From the NCBI GenBank assembly GCA_032718475.1, contig JAUCBJ010002888.1, positions 1-30,465 on the forward strand: 30,465 nt of DNA, written 5' to 3'. Under the pieces are notes generated by a model. That model did not search any database, was not told the origin of the DNA, and saw nothing but the letters and a program-made list of their open reading frames with translations. The stretch comes from Nemertoderma westbladi (lineage: Eukaryota > Xenacoelomorpha > Nemertodermatida > Nemertodermatidae). This document shows positions 29,079-30,465 of this stretch, in pieces (position 1 is the first letter of the stretch; every line of letters begins with the position of its first letter). A program made the translations under genes and the position numbers.

Positions 29079-29486
29079 AAAATTTGCCAAATTACGCCGA
29101 AAAATACAATTTGCAATGATCTGGCATATTAGAAATGTATTCCATTAGAATGAGCGCCCTCGAAAACCTGAAAATGAGAATTTATAGCATCGTATAAGTG
29201 AATTAAAAATTTTGTGTTCTAACTGAAAAGTGCTGGTTACTTGTTTTTTTCATTTTTTTCCAACGCAGACAGGACTAAACAGCCATTTATAGTAATCATA
29301 TCATTTCAATGTAACTTCCAAATTTTGTGAAAATTGTGCACTACTTGTAATTTTTGTGCACCAATATAACCAACCCAGTAAATTTTTTCGAAATGTTTCT
29401 TTTTCGGTCGGATCCAGACTAGTGATACCTACATACAAACAAAAAATCAGACATATTTGTAAAAATTGTAAAAAAATTGTAAAAAA

Positions 29487-30465
29487 GGATCGGCATGCTG
29501 CATTGCAGCTGCATTTTTAAGAATGCTGTGCCGGCTTGTCGACAAAATTGCGCCGCCACAACTCCCTATCACCCATGACATTTGCTAGATCACCCGCTTC
29601 TTGAAGGCCAGTGTCCTTTAAGATGCGTCTCAAGAAAGTCATGGGCTGTCCACCATGCTTATTCACTCCATGAGACTGCCAAAGCACAATATTATGCAAT
29701 AGCTGGTCCTCACGGCGAAAGCAATGTCCTGCAGAGCGGAGGCGACTTTGTTCTAGTGTGAAGATTGGGGGAACCAATGAGACACCTCCAATGTTATATA
29801 GTGTCTGGTTGGAGATGTGTGCATTGTACTTCACACAATGAACCCGGCGTAGCATTCTTGTGAATGTGCCATCCAAAGATTTGGTGTCCTCAGCAGTCGG
29901 AGCACAGCATGGACTCACATAGATGAGTACTGGAACTACTGCTGCTCTAAATAATCGGACCTTAAGTTTCCGATTAATTCTCGGTGACTTCCAAATCCTG
30001 GAAAGCCTATTCAAGGTTGCCAATGCCTTACCCTTACGTATTCTAAGGCCCTCACTTGACTTCCGGATCCATCATCCTAGGTAACAGAAGTCGTCCACAT
30101 GCTCAAGCATACCATCCTTTGAGCTTATGCTCATCCGGTCAGAGACTTGCTGAGGACTTTCTAAGTTAACTGTCAAAATTTTGGTCGTTCTGGAGTTAAT
30201 AAAAAGACCAACACTAGAAGCAGCCTGTCCTAATGAGCTGAGGAGCCGTTGGGCTCCCTCTAGTGATTCTGAGAGTACTCCTAAGTCATCAGCAAAGTCT
30301 AGATCAGTTAGGTACTTGGTAGGATTTCCTCGACTTCTGGAGCCAGTAGGTGGAGTTACCATCACCCCATCATCTTTATAAAAATGGTCTAAGAACATAA
30401 TCAACCACAATTATGAACAAGAATGGTGCAAGTGTGTCTCCTTGGAGGACGCCCCATAACACTTC
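29487..30465 (-). mobile_element. RTE-like LINE, copy C (continues beyond window)
   Basis: Highly similar to copy A from its 3' UTR (palindrome TGCAGCTGCA intact) through the RT palm, running off the right edge. No TAG tail is present; instead A/T-rich repeats of TTTTTTACAA type flank the 3' end (29455-29486). Confidence 0.92.
29517..30465 (-). pseudogene. LINE reverse transcriptase, copy C (broken)
   Basis: The same RT C-terminal half as copy A. Two open pieces, 29517-30023 and 30072-30410, lie in one frame. They are separated by a TGA (plus strand 30072-30074) where copy A has TCA, a single C-to-G substitution. The DFADD catalytic motif is intact in the upstream piece. About 10 bp missing near 30390 compared with copy A shifts the frame again. 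Copy A lacks both lesions, so copy C is older or decayed after insertion. Confidence 0.88.

Larger units (their letters stand above)
27610..29486 (-). mobile_element. piggyBac-like non-autonomous element, copy 2, with internal module array
   Basis: The left end reads TTAA-CCCTATTAAACCC, then 15 G (27627-27641) and AATATGACC, matching in inverted orientation the left end of copy 1 (19490). The body contains at least five modules of about 160 bp with cores at 27980, 28144, 28309, 28471 and 28629, plus an inverted one at 29067. The other terminal repeat is missing where LINE copy C begins (29487). A 380-bp insertion lies at about 28655-29030. Low-complexity readings inside are not considered coding. 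Confidence 0.6.

Overview
The window looks like repeat-dense intergenic or heterochromatic DNA from a metazoan, most likely a marine invertebrate. I see no prokaryotic gene organisation and no complete host gene. Evidence for an animal genome: several retrotransposon classes (RTE-like LINEs, a BEL/Pao LTR element, tRNA-derived SINEs), DNA-transposon-like MITEs with TA or TTAA target sites, minisatellites, and CCAAT/TATA-type Pol II promoters. The phylum cannot be settled from sequence alone. Two SINEs share a central segment that reminds me, from memory, of a core seen in mollusc/cephalopod SINEs.

Layout. 1-2.94 kb: a degenerate gag-like remnant (frame 1 on both sides) split by a reverse-oriented, 5'-truncated LINE whose reverse transcriptase is still open for about 500 codons. 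2.94-5.2 kb: AT-rich DNA with a 36-bp GC-rich hairpin-bearing tandem repeat and a fragment of a different LINE. 5.2-8.8 kb: no intact gene, but a minus-strand TATA promoter, a 177-bp block repeated at 20.2 kb, three exact copies of a hairpin 16-mer and a broken unknown ORF cluster. 8.8-12.48 kb: an LTR/leader-like region with a 22-23-bp tandem array, a CCAAT/TATA promoter, a SINE, and a field of short CTGTA...TACAG hairpins. 12.49-19.49 kb: a decayed BEL/Pao element (gag coiled coil, DUF1759, zinc knuckles, DTAS protease, YMDD reverse transcriptase, RNase H), ended at a TTAA by a piggyBac-like non-autonomous element.

19.5-20.9 kb: that element, the second 177-bp block, a minus-strand promoter with a heat-shock-type element and three CCAAT boxes, and a SINE with a 15-bp target duplication. 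21.3-23.5 kb: a 34/35-bp minisatellite with a long-armed foldback MITE nested inside it at a TA. 23.5-26.2 kb: a SINE with an 11-bp target duplication, a LINE C-terminal pseudogene interrupted by another copy of the first LINE, a hairpin element and a MITE with perfect 24-bp inverted repeats. 26.2-27.4 kb: a 22-bp minisatellite of about 54 units. 27.4-27.6 kb: a possible single exon. 27.6-29.5 kb: a second, larger piggyBac-like element carrying an internal array of about 160-bp modules built around the palindrome GGTGCTAGCACC. 29.49-30.465 kb: a third copy of the first LINE, running off the window.

The most unusual structure is the TTAA-ended element with its internal palindrome-centred module array that flips orientation near one end (27.6-29.5 kb, truncated relative at 19.5-20.2 kb). 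Next is the pairing of two minus-strand promoters with the same downstream 177-bp block.
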